Of a stretch of 8,785 nt of DNA, positions 1 through 6,380 are shown piece by piece (positions within the stretch are counted from its first letter, which is position 1; every line of letters begins with the position of its first letter). The translations under genes were made by a program, and so were the position numbers. The DNA comes from Ferroglobus sp. (GTDB lineage: Archaea > Halobacteriota > Archaeoglobi > Archaeoglobales > Archaeoglobaceae). Where the stretch lies: assembly GCA_015520115.1 (NCBI GenBank), contig WAQS01000050.1, positions 1 through 8,785 on the forward strand. The letters are read 5' to 3'. The notes beneath the pieces are model-generated. The model searched no databases, was not told the DNA's origin, and saw only the letters and a list, made by a program, of their open reading frames with translations.

Positions 1-338
1 CTTTTAAATAAGCTATACAGCTCTCCCACTCCCTTCTCTTCAAGAAGAGCTGGAAAATCGTGGGGAAAAGCTTCTCCGGTTTCATGGTTGCCCTTGAGCA
101 TAACGGCTTTTCCTTCAACGTATAGCTTCAGCACCTCCTCATAAACTTCTAAAGCCTCTCTCCCCCTATCTTCGTAGTCCCCAAGAAAAATGAAAAACCC
201 ATGAGCGTCTTTCATAAGCTTCTTCATTGTCGAGTAATCTCCATGAATATCACCAAAAATCGTTATCTTTTCTTCCTCTATTTCAACAAATTTCTTTCCC
301 GCGAGTTTTATCGCCTCATCGAGCAAATCTTCGATCAT
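1..338 (-). CDS. PPP-family metallophosphoesterase (serine/threonine phosphatase-like), partial, 3' end outside window
   Basis: Reading the minus strand from the ATG at 338 gives 112 codons that stay open to the window edge, so this is the N-terminal part of a gene. The three phosphoesterase metal-binding blocks are present in order: GDIHGD at residues 29-34, GDYEDRG at 53-59 and KGNHE at 82-86. These supply Asp, His, Asn and Asp ligands for a two-metal centre that hydrolyses phosphate esters, as in the PPP protein-phosphatase and diadenosine-tetraphosphatase group. The middle block usually reads GDxVDRG; here Glu replaces Val. The substrate cannot be told from this fragment: protein phosphatase is the usual annotation, but a nucleotide phosphatase is possible. 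The gene is divergent from the thiolase, with 40 bases between the start codons. The family is clear; the start is probable, with an AT-rich box at about 365-374 on the minus strand fitting a very short leader. Confidence 0.88.
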   Translation of the reverse strand, partial: MIEDLLDEAIKLAGKKFVEIEEEKITIFGDIHGDYSTMKKLMKDAHGFFIFLGDYEDRGREALEVYEEVLKLYVEGKAVMLKGNHETGEAFPHDFPALLEEKGVGELYSLFK

Positions 339-378
339 ATTTCGAAAAATATTTAGCTGCTTTCTAAAATTTTCGTTC
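339..378. promoter_or_regulatory. Divergent promoter region between metallophosphoesterase and thiolase
   Basis: Only 40 bases separate the two divergent start codons. On the plus strand the AT-rich stretch AAAAATATTTAG (about 346-357) lies some 25 bases before the thiolase ATG, the right place for an archaeal TATA box feeding a leaderless mRNA. On the minus strand, AAATTTTAGAA (about 374-364) is similarly placed for the phosphoesterase. No Shine-Dalgarno site is visible for either gene. Assignment is by position and composition only. Confidence 0.45.
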
Positions 379-1656
379 ATGGTAGTTATCGTCGATGGGG
401 TTAGAACGCCCGTTGGCAGATTTGGGGGGAGTTTGGCGAGCTTGAAAGCTTACGAGCTTGGAAGCATTGCCATCAAAGGTCTTCTTAAAAAGCTAAAAGT
501 AAAACCTAAAGCCAGCGAGGAAGCTTACGAGTTCTACCCGGAGAAACTTCAGAAAGGAATGATCGAACTCGAAAAGAAGTACTTCGATTACGAGGGAGAT
601 GAAATAGTAATCGACGAGGTCATAATGGGTAACGTAATTCAGGCTGCACAGGGACAAAATCCGGCGAGGCAAGCTTCAATTTTCGCCGGAGTTCCTAAAG
701 AAGTGCCAGCGTATACCGTAAACAAAGTTTGTGGCTCTGGACTGAAGGCGTTAGCCTTAGCTGCTTCGGAGATACGCTCGGGAAATGCGAAGTGCATAAT
801 AGCTGGAGGAATGGAAAGCATGAGCAACTCCCCCTATGCCTCGCTTAAAGCCAGATGGGGTTACAGAATGAGCATAAACGTTTATGATGAGGTCATAGAT
901 GTAATGGTTTACGACGGTCTCTGGGAGAAATTCTACGGCTATCACATGGGTGTGACAGCGGAGAATATAGCGGAACTTTATAAGATAAGCAGAGAAGAGC
1001 AGGATAAGCTCGCTTTTGAAAGCCACATGAGGGCAGTTAGAGCCATAGACGAAGGAAAGTTCAAGGAGGAAATAGTTCCGGTTGTTGTTAAGGAAAAGAA
1101 GGGGGAAAGGGTTGTTGATACTGACGAACATCCGAGGAGGGATACGAGTTTGGAAAAGCTGGCTAAGCTTCCACCGGTTTTCAAAGAAGGCGGGACGGTC
1201 ACAGCTGGAAACGCAAGCGGAATAAATGATGGAGCAGCTGCTTTGCTCTTAATGGACGACAAAGCAGCGGAAGAGAGCGGACTTGAGGCTAAAGTAAGAA
1301 TCTTAAGTTACGCATCTGCCGGAATCGATCCCGCTTACATGGGTCTTGGGCCGATTCCCGCTATAAAGAAGGCTTGCAAGCTTGCGGGAGTTTCTATAGA
1401 CGATATCGATCTTATCGAGCTGAACGAAGCTTTTGCAGCTCAGGCTTTGGCTGTAATTAAGGAATTGAACCTCGATTTGAATAAGGTGAATGTCAACGGA
1501 AGCGGGATAAGCTTGGGACACCCCATAGGGGCTACCGGAGCAAGGATAACCGTCACGTTAATTCACGAAATGGAAAGGAGAAAAGCGGATCTCGGCTTAG
1601 CGGCGTTATGCATAGGAGGCGGTATGGGTATAGCGATGGTTTTCGAGAGAATTTAA
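379..1656 (+). CDS. Acetyl-CoA C-acetyltransferase (thiolase), fatty-acid/acyl-CoA type
   Basis: This 425-residue protein is a thiolase, which joins two acetyl-CoA or cleaves 3-ketoacyl-CoA with CoA in the cytoplasm. The nucleophile block VNKVCGSGLKAL has Cys118. Later blocks are GGMESMSNSPY (143-153), the YHMG loop with His189, NEAF (349-352), GHPIGATGAR with catalytic His381, and CIGGGMG with the second catalytic Cys411. All three catalytic residues are therefore present and it should be active. The nucleophile sits about 30 residues later than in typical thiolases (near 88-90), because of a charged insertion around residues 42-77. The more common CIGGGQG is CIGGGMG here. The start is supported by a TATA-like box about 25 bases upstream. 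The gene stands alone, so whether it works in acetoacetyl-CoA synthesis or in breakdown of fatty or aromatic acids cannot be read from context. The family also includes SCP2-type thiolases without the full triad, which this is not. Confidence 0.95.
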   Translation: MVVIVDGVRTPVGRFGGSLASLKAYELGSIAIKGLLKKLKVKPKASEEAYEFYPEKLQKGMIELEKKYFDYEGDEIVIDEVIMGNVIQAAQGQNPARQASIFAGVPKEVPAYTVNKVCGSGLKALALAASEIRSGNAKCIIAGGMESMSNSPYASLKARWGYRMSINVYDEVIDVMVYDGLWEKFYGYHMGVTAENIAELYKISREEQDKLAFESHMRAVRAIDEGKFKEEIVPVVVKEKKGERVVDTDEHPRRDTSLEKLAKLPPVFKEGGTVTAGNASGINDGAAALLLMDDKAAEESGLEAKVRILSYASAGIDPAYMGLGPIPAIKKACKLAGVSIDDIDLIELNEAFAAQALAVIKELNLDLNKVNVNGSGISLGHPIGATGARITVTLIHEMERRKADLGLAALCIGGGMGIAMVFERI

Positions 1657-1669
1657 TTTTCTCTTTTTT
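1657..1669 (+). terminator. T-rich tract after thiolase stop
   Basis: Directly after the TAA stop the plus strand reads TTTTCTCTTTTTT. Archaeal RNA polymerase commonly stops at such oligo-T tracts without needing a hairpin, so this is a reasonable terminator for the thiolase message. No convincing stem precedes it. Confidence 0.4.
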
Positions 1670-1760
1670 GAACTTGTTACGCCAACGAAACAATAAGCGG
1701 AGAAGTTTTCCAAGTTGATTATGAAAAACTATTGATCGTCCGTTCTTCTTCGGAAAAAAT

Positions 1761-1769
1761 TTTAAAAAG
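1761..1769 (+). promoter_or_regulatory. TATA-like box for asparagine-synthetase-like gene
   Basis: TTTAAAAAG at 1761-1769 lies about 24-32 bases before the ATG at 1793, within an A-rich stretch, and no Shine-Dalgarno site precedes the ATG. This fits an archaeal promoter giving a leaderless or near-leaderless transcript. The rest of the 136-base gap (1670-1760) shows only a weak imperfect inverted repeat (AGTTTTC at 1704-1710 and GAAAAACT at 1723-1730). Confidence 0.4.
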
Positions 1770-1792
1770 AAATTCCCAAAGAATTTAGGAAA

Positions 1793-2950
1793 ATGTCAAT
1801 ATTCGTAACGTCGGATGTTAGGGAAGGCAAGATAGAGAGAATTTACGCAAATACGAGGTATCCATCCGTTCAAGAGGGTTTGACTTTTTTCGACGCTGCT
1901 GAAAAGCCGAAAATATCTGAAAAAGCTCCGATAGAGAACAGAATGCTCTACTACGTGGTTTCTTTCAAACCTTCCCACGTTTTCATCTCAAGAGACGTTC
2001 TAGGCTCGAAACCAATCTACTTCTCCGAAGATCTGACGATATCTTCGTTTAAGTGGTACTTCGAAGAAGAGCCGATGAAAGTTCTGCCCGGAGAGGTTTT
2101 GAAGATCTCCTACGATGGAGAGGTAATTTACAGGAAAACCTATAGCTTCTTTGACGTTTTTGAGAAAAAAGCGGTAGACGATCCAGCTGAAGAGATAATA
2201 AAGATACTCGAAAAAGTGAAGATAAGAGACGCTTGCATCTCTTTCTCAGGAGGAGTAGATTCAGGACTTTTAGCCGGAATTTACGACGCTCCGCTAATCT
2301 CCGTTACAGCTTCGGAAAAGGAGGAGGAGTGGTTGAGAGAAGCAGCTAATATGCTCGGGAGGGAGATAGAGATCTTCAGATTTTCAGCCAAGGACGTTAG
2401 AGACAACTTGAGGAGAATCGTTGGGAGTATCGAAACCACCAATACGCTTCAGGTTTCGATAGCTGTGCCAGTTTATTTCGTAACAAAGTTTGCCAAGGAG
2501 CTTGGCTACAACAAAGTCGTTTTTGGACAGGGAGCTGACGAGCTTTTTGGAGGATACAAGAGATACGAGCATGTTGTGGGGAAAGCGTTGGAGGATACGC
2601 TGATAGAGGACATAAGGAGGATTGGCGAAGACAACCTTGAGAGGGACTCGAAGATAGCTTACAAAAACGAAGTTATGCCTATTCTTCCATACCTCTCCTT
2701 CGACATGATAGAAGTGGCTTTGGCAATTCCGGCAAGTGAAAAAGTTAAGAGGGTAGAAGGAAATGTGATAAGGAAGTACGTGCTGAGAGAGGCTGCTAAA
2801 AAAGTTATTCCCAAGGAAATAGCGATGAGGGATAAAAAAGCGATTCAGTACTCTACCGGCACGTATAAAATTCTCGAAAAGCTTGCGAGAGAAGAAAAGC
2901 TACCTCTTGAGGAATATCTTAAGAGAGTTGGACATGGAAGTGGTTCTTGA
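1793..2950 (+). CDS. Asparagine synthetase-like amidotransferase with degenerate glutaminase domain
   Basis: The 385-residue product has the C-terminal synthetase domain of AsnB-type enzymes. The ATP-pyrophosphatase loop SGGVDS is at 152-157, GQGADELFGGY at 245-255, and the closing segment with R346, K348-K349 and YSTG (353-356) matches the family's late Arg/Lys motif. The N-terminal half is a shortened Ntn-hydrolase (glutaminase) fold: RDVLGSKPIYF (67-77) and the LPG turn (98-100) are recognisable. However, the chain starts Met-Ser instead of Met-Cys, so the glutamine-hydrolysing cysteine is missing and the early part of the domain is lost. Normal AsnB proteins are about 500-600 residues. 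By family knowledge it activates a carboxylate with ATP; use of free ammonia or another amine is inferred. The true substrate may not be aspartate, since this fold also serves beta-lactam synthetase and other amide-forming enzymes. The downstream cysteine-cluster gene starts inside its last codons, suggesting co-translation. Confidence 0.85.
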   Translation: MSIFVTSDVREGKIERIYANTRYPSVQEGLTFFDAAEKPKISEKAPIENRMLYYVVSFKPSHVFISRDVLGSKPIYFSEDLTISSFKWYFEEEPMKVLPGEVLKISYDGEVIYRKTYSFFDVFEKKAVDDPAEEIIKILEKVKIRDACISFSGGVDSGLLAGIYDAPLISVTASEKEEEWLREAANMLGREIEIFRFSAKDVRDNLRRIVGSIETTNTLQVSIAVPVYFVTKFAKELGYNKVVFGQGADELFGGYKRYEHVVGKALEDTLIEDIRRIGEDNLERDSKIAYKNEVMPILPYLSFDMIEVALAIPASEKVKRVEGNVIRKYVLREAAKKVIPKEIAMRDKKAIQYSTGTYKILEKLAREEKLPLEEYLKRVGHGSGS

Positions 2951-3311
2951 TTGCCTAAAAATAAACTGTCACAAGTGCTGTGAAGAGACGGAAATGCAGT
3001 TGAGCAAGCACGATATAAAGAGGATAGAAAAGCTTGGATACAAGGTTGATGAATTCAGCGAAATTAAAGACGGTGTGAGGGTTTTGAAGAACGTCAACGG
3101 CAAGTGCTTTTTCCTGAGAAATGGCAAGTGTTCCATATACGAATTCAGACCTTTCGGCTGCAAGCTCTACCCAATCGTGTGGGATGTTGAGAGGAAAAGA
3201 GCAGTGGTTCACGATTTTTGTCCTTTAGCCAATTCGGTCAGCAAGTTAACGCTGAAAAAGGTCGAAAGAGCACTTAAGAAGCACATACAATCGATTTTCA
3301 ACGAGCTGTAA
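2934..3311 (+). CDS. YkgJ-type cysteine-cluster protein (putative metal or Fe-S binding)
   Basis: The chosen ATG at 2934 gives 125 residues and overlaps the end of the preceding gene by 17 bases. A TTG at 2883 would add 17 residues but lies deeper in that gene. Eight cysteines fit the YkgJ / UPF0153 pattern: C7, C12, C15 and C16 in the opening cluster (CLKINCHKCC), C58 (GKCFFL), C66 (GKCSIYEFRPFGC), C76 and C96 (DFCP). The RPFGCKLYP segment (72-80) is the family's signature. Such proteins are predicted to bind zinc or an iron-sulfur cluster; the biochemical role is not established, so none is assigned. The C-terminal part (about 101-125) is a Lys-rich helix. The overlap with the asparagine-synthetase-like gene points to a shared mRNA and possibly a shared process. 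The protein should be cytoplasmic, with no signal peptide or membrane segment. Confidence 0.85.
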   Translation: MEVVLDCLKINCHKCCEETEMQLSKHDIKRIEKLGYKVDEFSEIKDGVRVLKNVNGKCFFLRNGKCSIYEFRPFGCKLYPIVWDVERKRAVVHDFCPLANSVSKLTLKKVERALKKHIQSIFNEL

Positions 3312-3317
3312 TCGATA

Positions 3318-3330
3318 AATTTAATTATAA
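3318..3330 (+). promoter_or_regulatory. TATA-like box for MBL-fold hydrolase gene
   Basis: AATTTAATTATAA at 3318-3330 lies 21-33 bases before the ATG at 3351, in a short AT-rich gap (3312-3350). No Shine-Dalgarno site precedes the ATG, so a leaderless transcript is likely. This makes the hydrolase a separate transcription unit from the pair upstream. Confidence 0.45.
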
Positions 3331-3350
3331 TCAATTCTTTAAAATTTTCC

Positions 3351-4157
3351 ATGGAAGTTATCGAGCTCGTTGATGGAGTTAAGCTGTACAAAGTAGGAAT
3401 AATGAACTACTACTACTTCGAGAAGGAGAAGGTTTTATTCGAAGCCGGGCTGACTTGCAGCGCTTCTAAACTGCTTGAAGAGTTCGATGAAGAAATTGAG
3501 TACGTAGTGGTTCCTCACGGACATTTTGACCACGTTGCTGGCTTAAGCGTTTTGCTTGAGCAGTATCCGGAAGCAAGGGTTGTTGCCCACGAAAATCTGG
3601 CTAAACTATTTGAGAAGGAGAAAGTCAAAGCTTCTTGGGTGAAAGACGACAGGGAGCTTTGCAAAAAGGCTTACGGAGACGAATACAACATCGAATTCTC
3701 GGGAAGAGTAGATGTGACTGTCAGGGAAGGGGACGAGGTAAACGGTCTGGAAGTTATCGAAAGCTTTGGTCATTCGAAGGATGCAATTTCGCTGTATTCA
3801 AGGAAGCACAACGTTCTTCTCGCCTCGGATTATCTTGGCTACGTCACCTCTTCTGGAAAAGTTATCCCGATGTATTTTGCTGACTTTAACGAATACGTAA
3901 AAACTCTCGAAAAGCTCGCGGCAATAAAGCCTTACGTTCTTGGCTTGAGTCACAACAGGTATTTCGTAGGAAAGGAAGTTGACAGAATTTTTGAAATTGC
4001 AAAAGAAGAGACTCTAAAGCTTGCGGAGAAGGTAAAAGAGATGAGCGATGACGAACTCTTCAAGTACTTCTACGTAGAAGAGGTCAGCTTGTATCCCGAA
4101 GACACAATGAAACTCACAGCCACAATGCTCAAGAAACGCGTTCTCGAGAGAGGATGA
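3351..4157 (+). CDS. MBL-fold metallohydrolase
   Basis: This 268-residue protein carries the metallo-beta-lactamase fold signature HGHFDH at residues 56-61 (H56, H58, D60, H61), a third-block His141 in FGHSKD, the bridging Asp160 in LASDYLG, and a final His201 in LSHNRYF. A complete dinuclear metal site is therefore visible. The group includes glyoxalase II-like thioesterases, lactonases, ribonucleases and flavodiiron proteins. The lack of a beta-CASP or flavodoxin domain and the modest length suggest a small-molecule hydrolase, but the substrate cannot be assigned. A Glu/Lys-rich helical tail follows residue 205. It has its own promoter-like box. Its last 29 bases overlap, tail to tail, the end of the flippase-like gene on the other strand. 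Confidence 0.88.
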   Translation: MEVIELVDGVKLYKVGIMNYYYFEKEKVLFEAGLTCSASKLLEEFDEEIEYVVVPHGHFDHVAGLSVLLEQYPEARVVAHENLAKLFEKEKVKASWVKDDRELCKKAYGDEYNIEFSGRVDVTVREGDEVNGLEVIESFGHSKDAISLYSRKHNVLLASDYLGYVTSSGKVIPMYFADFNEYVKTLEKLAAIKPYVLGLSHNRYFVGKEVDRIFEIAKEETLKLAEKVKEMSDDELFKYFYVEEVSLYPEDTMKLTATMLKKRVLERG

Positions 4158-4983
4158 AGTAAATTCCGGGAGAGTCTGCGATAATAGTGCTCGCTCTGAT
4201 GAGTAATGCGAAGGCAATTGCCTTCTCTGGAGAAACGCCAAAGGTAGAAAAGACGAAAGCCGTTCCCCCTTCGAAGAATCCTGCCCCAGCCGGAGTAAGG
4301 GGGATGAACATAGCAAGACTCAGCAAGGCTTGAAGGAGCATGGATTCAAAAAAGCTGAGATTCAAGTTCATCGCTTTGGAAACAAAGAACCACTGGGCTC
4401 CCACCAAAAACCAGCCGATTACCGTGAGAAAGAGAAGTTCTGGAATGTGCCTTCTCGTAAGCTTCGAGTACTCCCTGATTTTTTCAATTCTTTTGAATTT
4501 AATCGGAATTGCGTCTGTCCACAAATAAAGTGATGCTAAAACGGTTAAAAAAGCTGGGAGGGATATAGCTACGAGTTCTTCTGGAGAGAGAAGGTAGAGA
4601 ATTGCTAAGCTCGATCCGAAAACTTTCACTATCATCTCAACTGCTTGGGTGCTGAAGAGAGAAGCTGTAGAAACCCTGAAGTTTAGTCCGTACTTTTCCC
4701 CAAACTTGGGAAAAGCTAAGTATCCCGATCTCCCCGGAGTTACGTCGCTTGTTACTATAGCCGCCATATGAGCGCTAAACACACTTGAAAAACTTGAGTT
4801 CTCTCCAAGTTTTTTAAAAAGATAAAGCATCCTGTAAGCGAGAAGAATGTTCAAGCTGAAATAAGAGAGCACCGAAAGTAAGAAAAACGTTGGATCGACC
4901 TCCAAGATGTATCTTATCGAATCCTTAAAGGCGAAAATTATCAGAAGAAGCACTACGATGCCTACCAATTTTTTAAAATCCAT
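4129..4983 (-). CDS. Flippase-like integral membrane protein (UPF0104 / LPG synthase transmembrane family)
   Basis: The 284-residue product is very hydrophobic, with clear membrane segments near residues 5-19, 32-55, 110-131, 136-154, 182-202 and 212-232, and more toward the C-terminus. The family motifs are TPGRSGYL at 82-89 and PLTPAGAGFFEGG at 228-240, both characteristic of the domain shared by the flippase part of lysylphosphatidylglycerol synthase (MprF) and archaeal UPF0104 proteins. No C-terminal aminoacyl-transferase domain is present, so it is the membrane part alone. In archaea such proteins are thought to move a lipid-linked substrate across the membrane, but the substrate is unknown. 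The ATG at 4983 begins Met-Asp-Phe-Lys-Lys just before the first helix. It shares a 48-base divergent promoter region with the small membrane protein at 5032. At its 3' end it overlaps the MBL gene by 29 bases. Confidence 0.85.
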   Translation of the reverse strand: MDFKKLVGIVVLLLIIFAFKDSIRYILEVDPTFFLLSVLSYFSLNILLAYRMLYLFKKLGENSSFSSVFSAHMAAIVTSDVTPGRSGYLAFPKFGEKYGLNFRVSTASLFSTQAVEMIVKVFGSSLAILYLLSPEELVAISLPAFLTVLASLYLWTDAIPIKFKRIEKIREYSKLTRRHIPELLFLTVIGWFLVGAQWFFVSKAMNLNLSFFESMLLQALLSLAMFIPLTPAGAGFFEGGTAFVFSTFGVSPEKAIAFALLIRASTIIADSPGIYFILSRERVS

Positions 4984-5031
4984 GAAAGCAGGAGGGAGAA
5001 TTTATTTAATTTAATTTCGGAATTAAGATTC
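4984..5031. promoter_or_regulatory. Bidirectional promoter region with AT palindrome
   Basis: Forty-eight bases separate two divergent membrane-protein genes. The core (5001-5026) is almost pure A/T and can be read as a TATA box in both directions, each about 25 bases from its start codon. It ends in a near-perfect inverted repeat, TTAATTTCGGAATTAA (5011-5026), with 6-base arms. Neither gene has a convincing Shine-Dalgarno site, so both may be leaderless. Shared control is inferred from layout only. Confidence 0.45.
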
Positions 5032-5448
5032 GTGAAAAACTTTAGCGAGAAGGAAATAGAGGAAGTCAAGTTCATGCTGAATCACTTAAAAACGATGGAC
5101 GATAAAACCGACATAATAATCAAGGCATCAAACGGAGTTTTAACGCTGATAGTTGGAATTGTCGCTTTCATGATCGCCTTCGCTTCGGAGAGGATTACAA
5201 CTTACGACGTGATACTCGTGAGCGTTCCAATTTCCCTCGTCTTGGTTTCGATGGTTTCCTCTCTTCTTTTACTTTATCCTAAATTTACCCAGCTCGTTTT
5301 CTTCGAAAGAGAGGATTTTCAGACTATCGAGAGAAGGTATTACTTGAGTTTGAAAAAGAAAAACTTCTGGATGAAGATTTCAGTATTTTCGTTAGTTCTC
5401 GGAATTCTTTCGTTCATTCTGTGGTTTATGTACGTGGTTCTTCAATAA
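5032..5448 (+). CDS. Small three-helix membrane protein, weakly PycTM/SLATT-like
   Basis: The 138-residue product starts with GTG at 5032 (an ATG at 5074 is a less likely alternative, as the TATA-like region is spaced for the GTG). It has a charged N-terminal helix (1-26), TM1 about 34-51, a short loop, TM2 about 59-82, a cytoplasmic charged stretch of about 30 residues (84-112, with REDFQTIERRYY and KKK), and TM3 about 113-137 at the very end. The segment DDKTDIIIKASNGVL (23-37) leading into TM1 resembles the 'xDxKAxxLLxxNGxL' entry seen in Pycsar membrane effectors and SLATT-type proteins. The two-helix, linker, terminal-helix plan also matches those families. This resemblance is by eye, and no nucleotide cyclase gene is nearby. 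A function is therefore not assigned. It is divergent from the flippase-like gene and overlaps the end of nip7 by 7 bases. Confidence 0.7.
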   Translation: MKNFSEKEIEEVKFMLNHLKTMDDKTDIIIKASNGVLTLIVGIVAFMIAFASERITTYDVILVSVPISLVLVSMVSSLLLLYPKFTQLVFFEREDFQTIERRYYLSLKKKNFWMKISVFSLVLGILSFILWFMYVVLQ

Positions 5449-5969
5449 GCGTTGTATAGCCTCTCTTTTCTTATGTACTCCCCCCTATCAACGAGGTTTT
5501 CAACAACAACCCTTCCTTCCTTGACCTCAAAAATTCTCTCAGCATCGAACCTTGTTTTTCCTATTCCGAGAATGTCACCCCTTTTATTGCAGACGAAAAC
5601 TATGTCGTTCTCTTTAACGTCCTTCGTCACTTCAATCAGAGACTCTCGGAATATGTCCCTGCCGTAAAGAAAGAGCATTTCTCCCTTCTCGTTAACGTAA
5701 ACCTTTTTTTTGTTCTTCTTCACGAGGAAGAAGGCTCCTTCCAAGGTAAACCTAAACCTCCTACCGACCTCGCCTATTTTTATCCCGAAAGATACTTCGT
5801 TGAGCTTTCCTATAAGAGAATCTAAGTCCTTAGAAACGGCGTAAACTTCCTTCTTTTCTCCCTCTTTAACGTAAATGGAAAAATCGCTTAGAAAATCTAT
5901 GCTTCCGAAAGCTGCAAGAGCTTTTCTTATGACTTTCAGTTCCTTCTTCGTTGGCTTTCGAATCGCCAT
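5442..5969 (-). CDS. Nip7-like ribosome biogenesis protein with C-terminal PUA domain
   Basis: The 175-residue product matches the archaeal/eukaryotic Nip7 family. The N-terminal domain opens RKPTKKELKVIRKAL (4-18), and the C-terminal PUA domain spans about 88-170. Key segments are MLFLYGRDIFRESL (98-111), which corresponds to the 'FLYGNHVLKSGL' block of eukaryotic Nip7; GDILGIGKT (131-139), equivalent to 'PLGFG'; and DRGEYIRKE (161-169), equivalent to 'DIGEYVRHE'. Nip7 binds pre-rRNA through the PUA domain and takes part in large-subunit ribosome maturation in eukaryotes; in archaea an RNA-binding role is shown but the step is less certain. The gene starts 34 bases inside the end of the upstream unrecognised gene, so the two are probably translated from one mRNA. 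The length is normal for the family. Confidence 0.87.
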   Translation of the reverse strand: MAIRKPTKKELKVIRKALAAFGSIDFLSDFSIYVKEGEKKEVYAVSKDLDSLIGKLNEVSFGIKIGEVGRRFRFTLEGAFFLVKKNKKKVYVNEKGEMLFLYGRDIFRESLIEVTKDVKENDIVFVCNKRGDILGIGKTRFDAERIFEVKEGRVVVENLVDRGEYIRKERLYNAY

Positions 5970-6355
5970 AACTTTGAAAGGTAGTTTATCAAATTAGAGT
6001 AATCTCCGTCAAACCTGAAGCTTTCGACGGTGTTGATTATTACAGCCTCACCGACTTTGTTTTTCAACTCTTCCCTAACCTCTTCACTGAACACAACTTC
6101 TCCATCCCTCGTCATATCGTAGGACTCCATATTCTCCTCTATCCCAACTATTTTGAACCTCTTTTTCAAAAAGTACGGCTTGCTTTTTTCTTCGAAAAAT
6201 CTTATTCTGCAGAAAGTTTCCTCCGGAATGATGGAAGTATTCGTGTAAATAGCTTTAATATTTATCCCCATTTCCTCTTTACTAAGCTCCTCGCTGAATC
6301 CTCCTATCTTCGAAAGGTATATGTCGGAAATTATCTCCTTCGGATACTTGTACAT
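5936..6355 (-). CDS. Conserved-looking hypothetical protein, co-transcribed with nip7
   Basis: I do not recognise this 139-residue protein. It begins MYKYPKEIISDIYLSKIGGF and is soluble by composition, with no signal peptide or membrane segment. The middle (about 30-80) alternates hydrophobic and charged residues as beta strands do (IKAIYTNT, FCRIRFFEE, FKIVGIEE). A probable helix EEVREELKNKVGEA (91-104) is followed by another strand and then helix SNLINYLSKLW. It ends in a basic Arg-Arg-Arg-Asn tail. There is one cysteine, C49. The ATG at 6355 is preceded at a distance of about 26-35 bases by a TATA-like TCTTTAATTA. The 34-base overlap with nip7 and shared strand argue for a real gene and hint at an RNA or ribosome-linked role, but that is guilt by association only. 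Confidence 0.72.
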   Translation of the reverse strand: MYKYPKEIISDIYLSKIGGFSEELSKEEMGINIKAIYTNTSIIPEETFCRIRFFEEKSKPYFLKKRFKIVGIEENMESYDMTRDGEVVFSEEVREELKNKVGEAVIINTVESFRFDGDYSNLINYLSKLWRFESQRRRN

Positions 6356-6380
6356 CGAAAAAAGTTAGTTGAAAAAATGG

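Noticed and set aside
757..1131. A 124-codon minus-strand frame inside the thiolase gene
   Set aside because: It lies wholly opposite conserved thiolase motifs and encodes no recognisable protein.
1704..1730. Imperfect inverted repeat in the thiolase to asparagine-synthetase gap
   Set aside because: Arms differ by a base and the sequence is AT-rich, so chance is a sufficient explanation.
3635..3883. An 82-codon frame inside the MBL hydrolase gene, same strand
   Set aside because: Basic, low-complexity shadow of the real frame, which carries the metal-binding residues.
4330..4533. Plus-strand frames of 62-67 codons opposite the flippase-like gene
   Set aside because: They are antisense to conserved membrane segments and lack start signals or known features.
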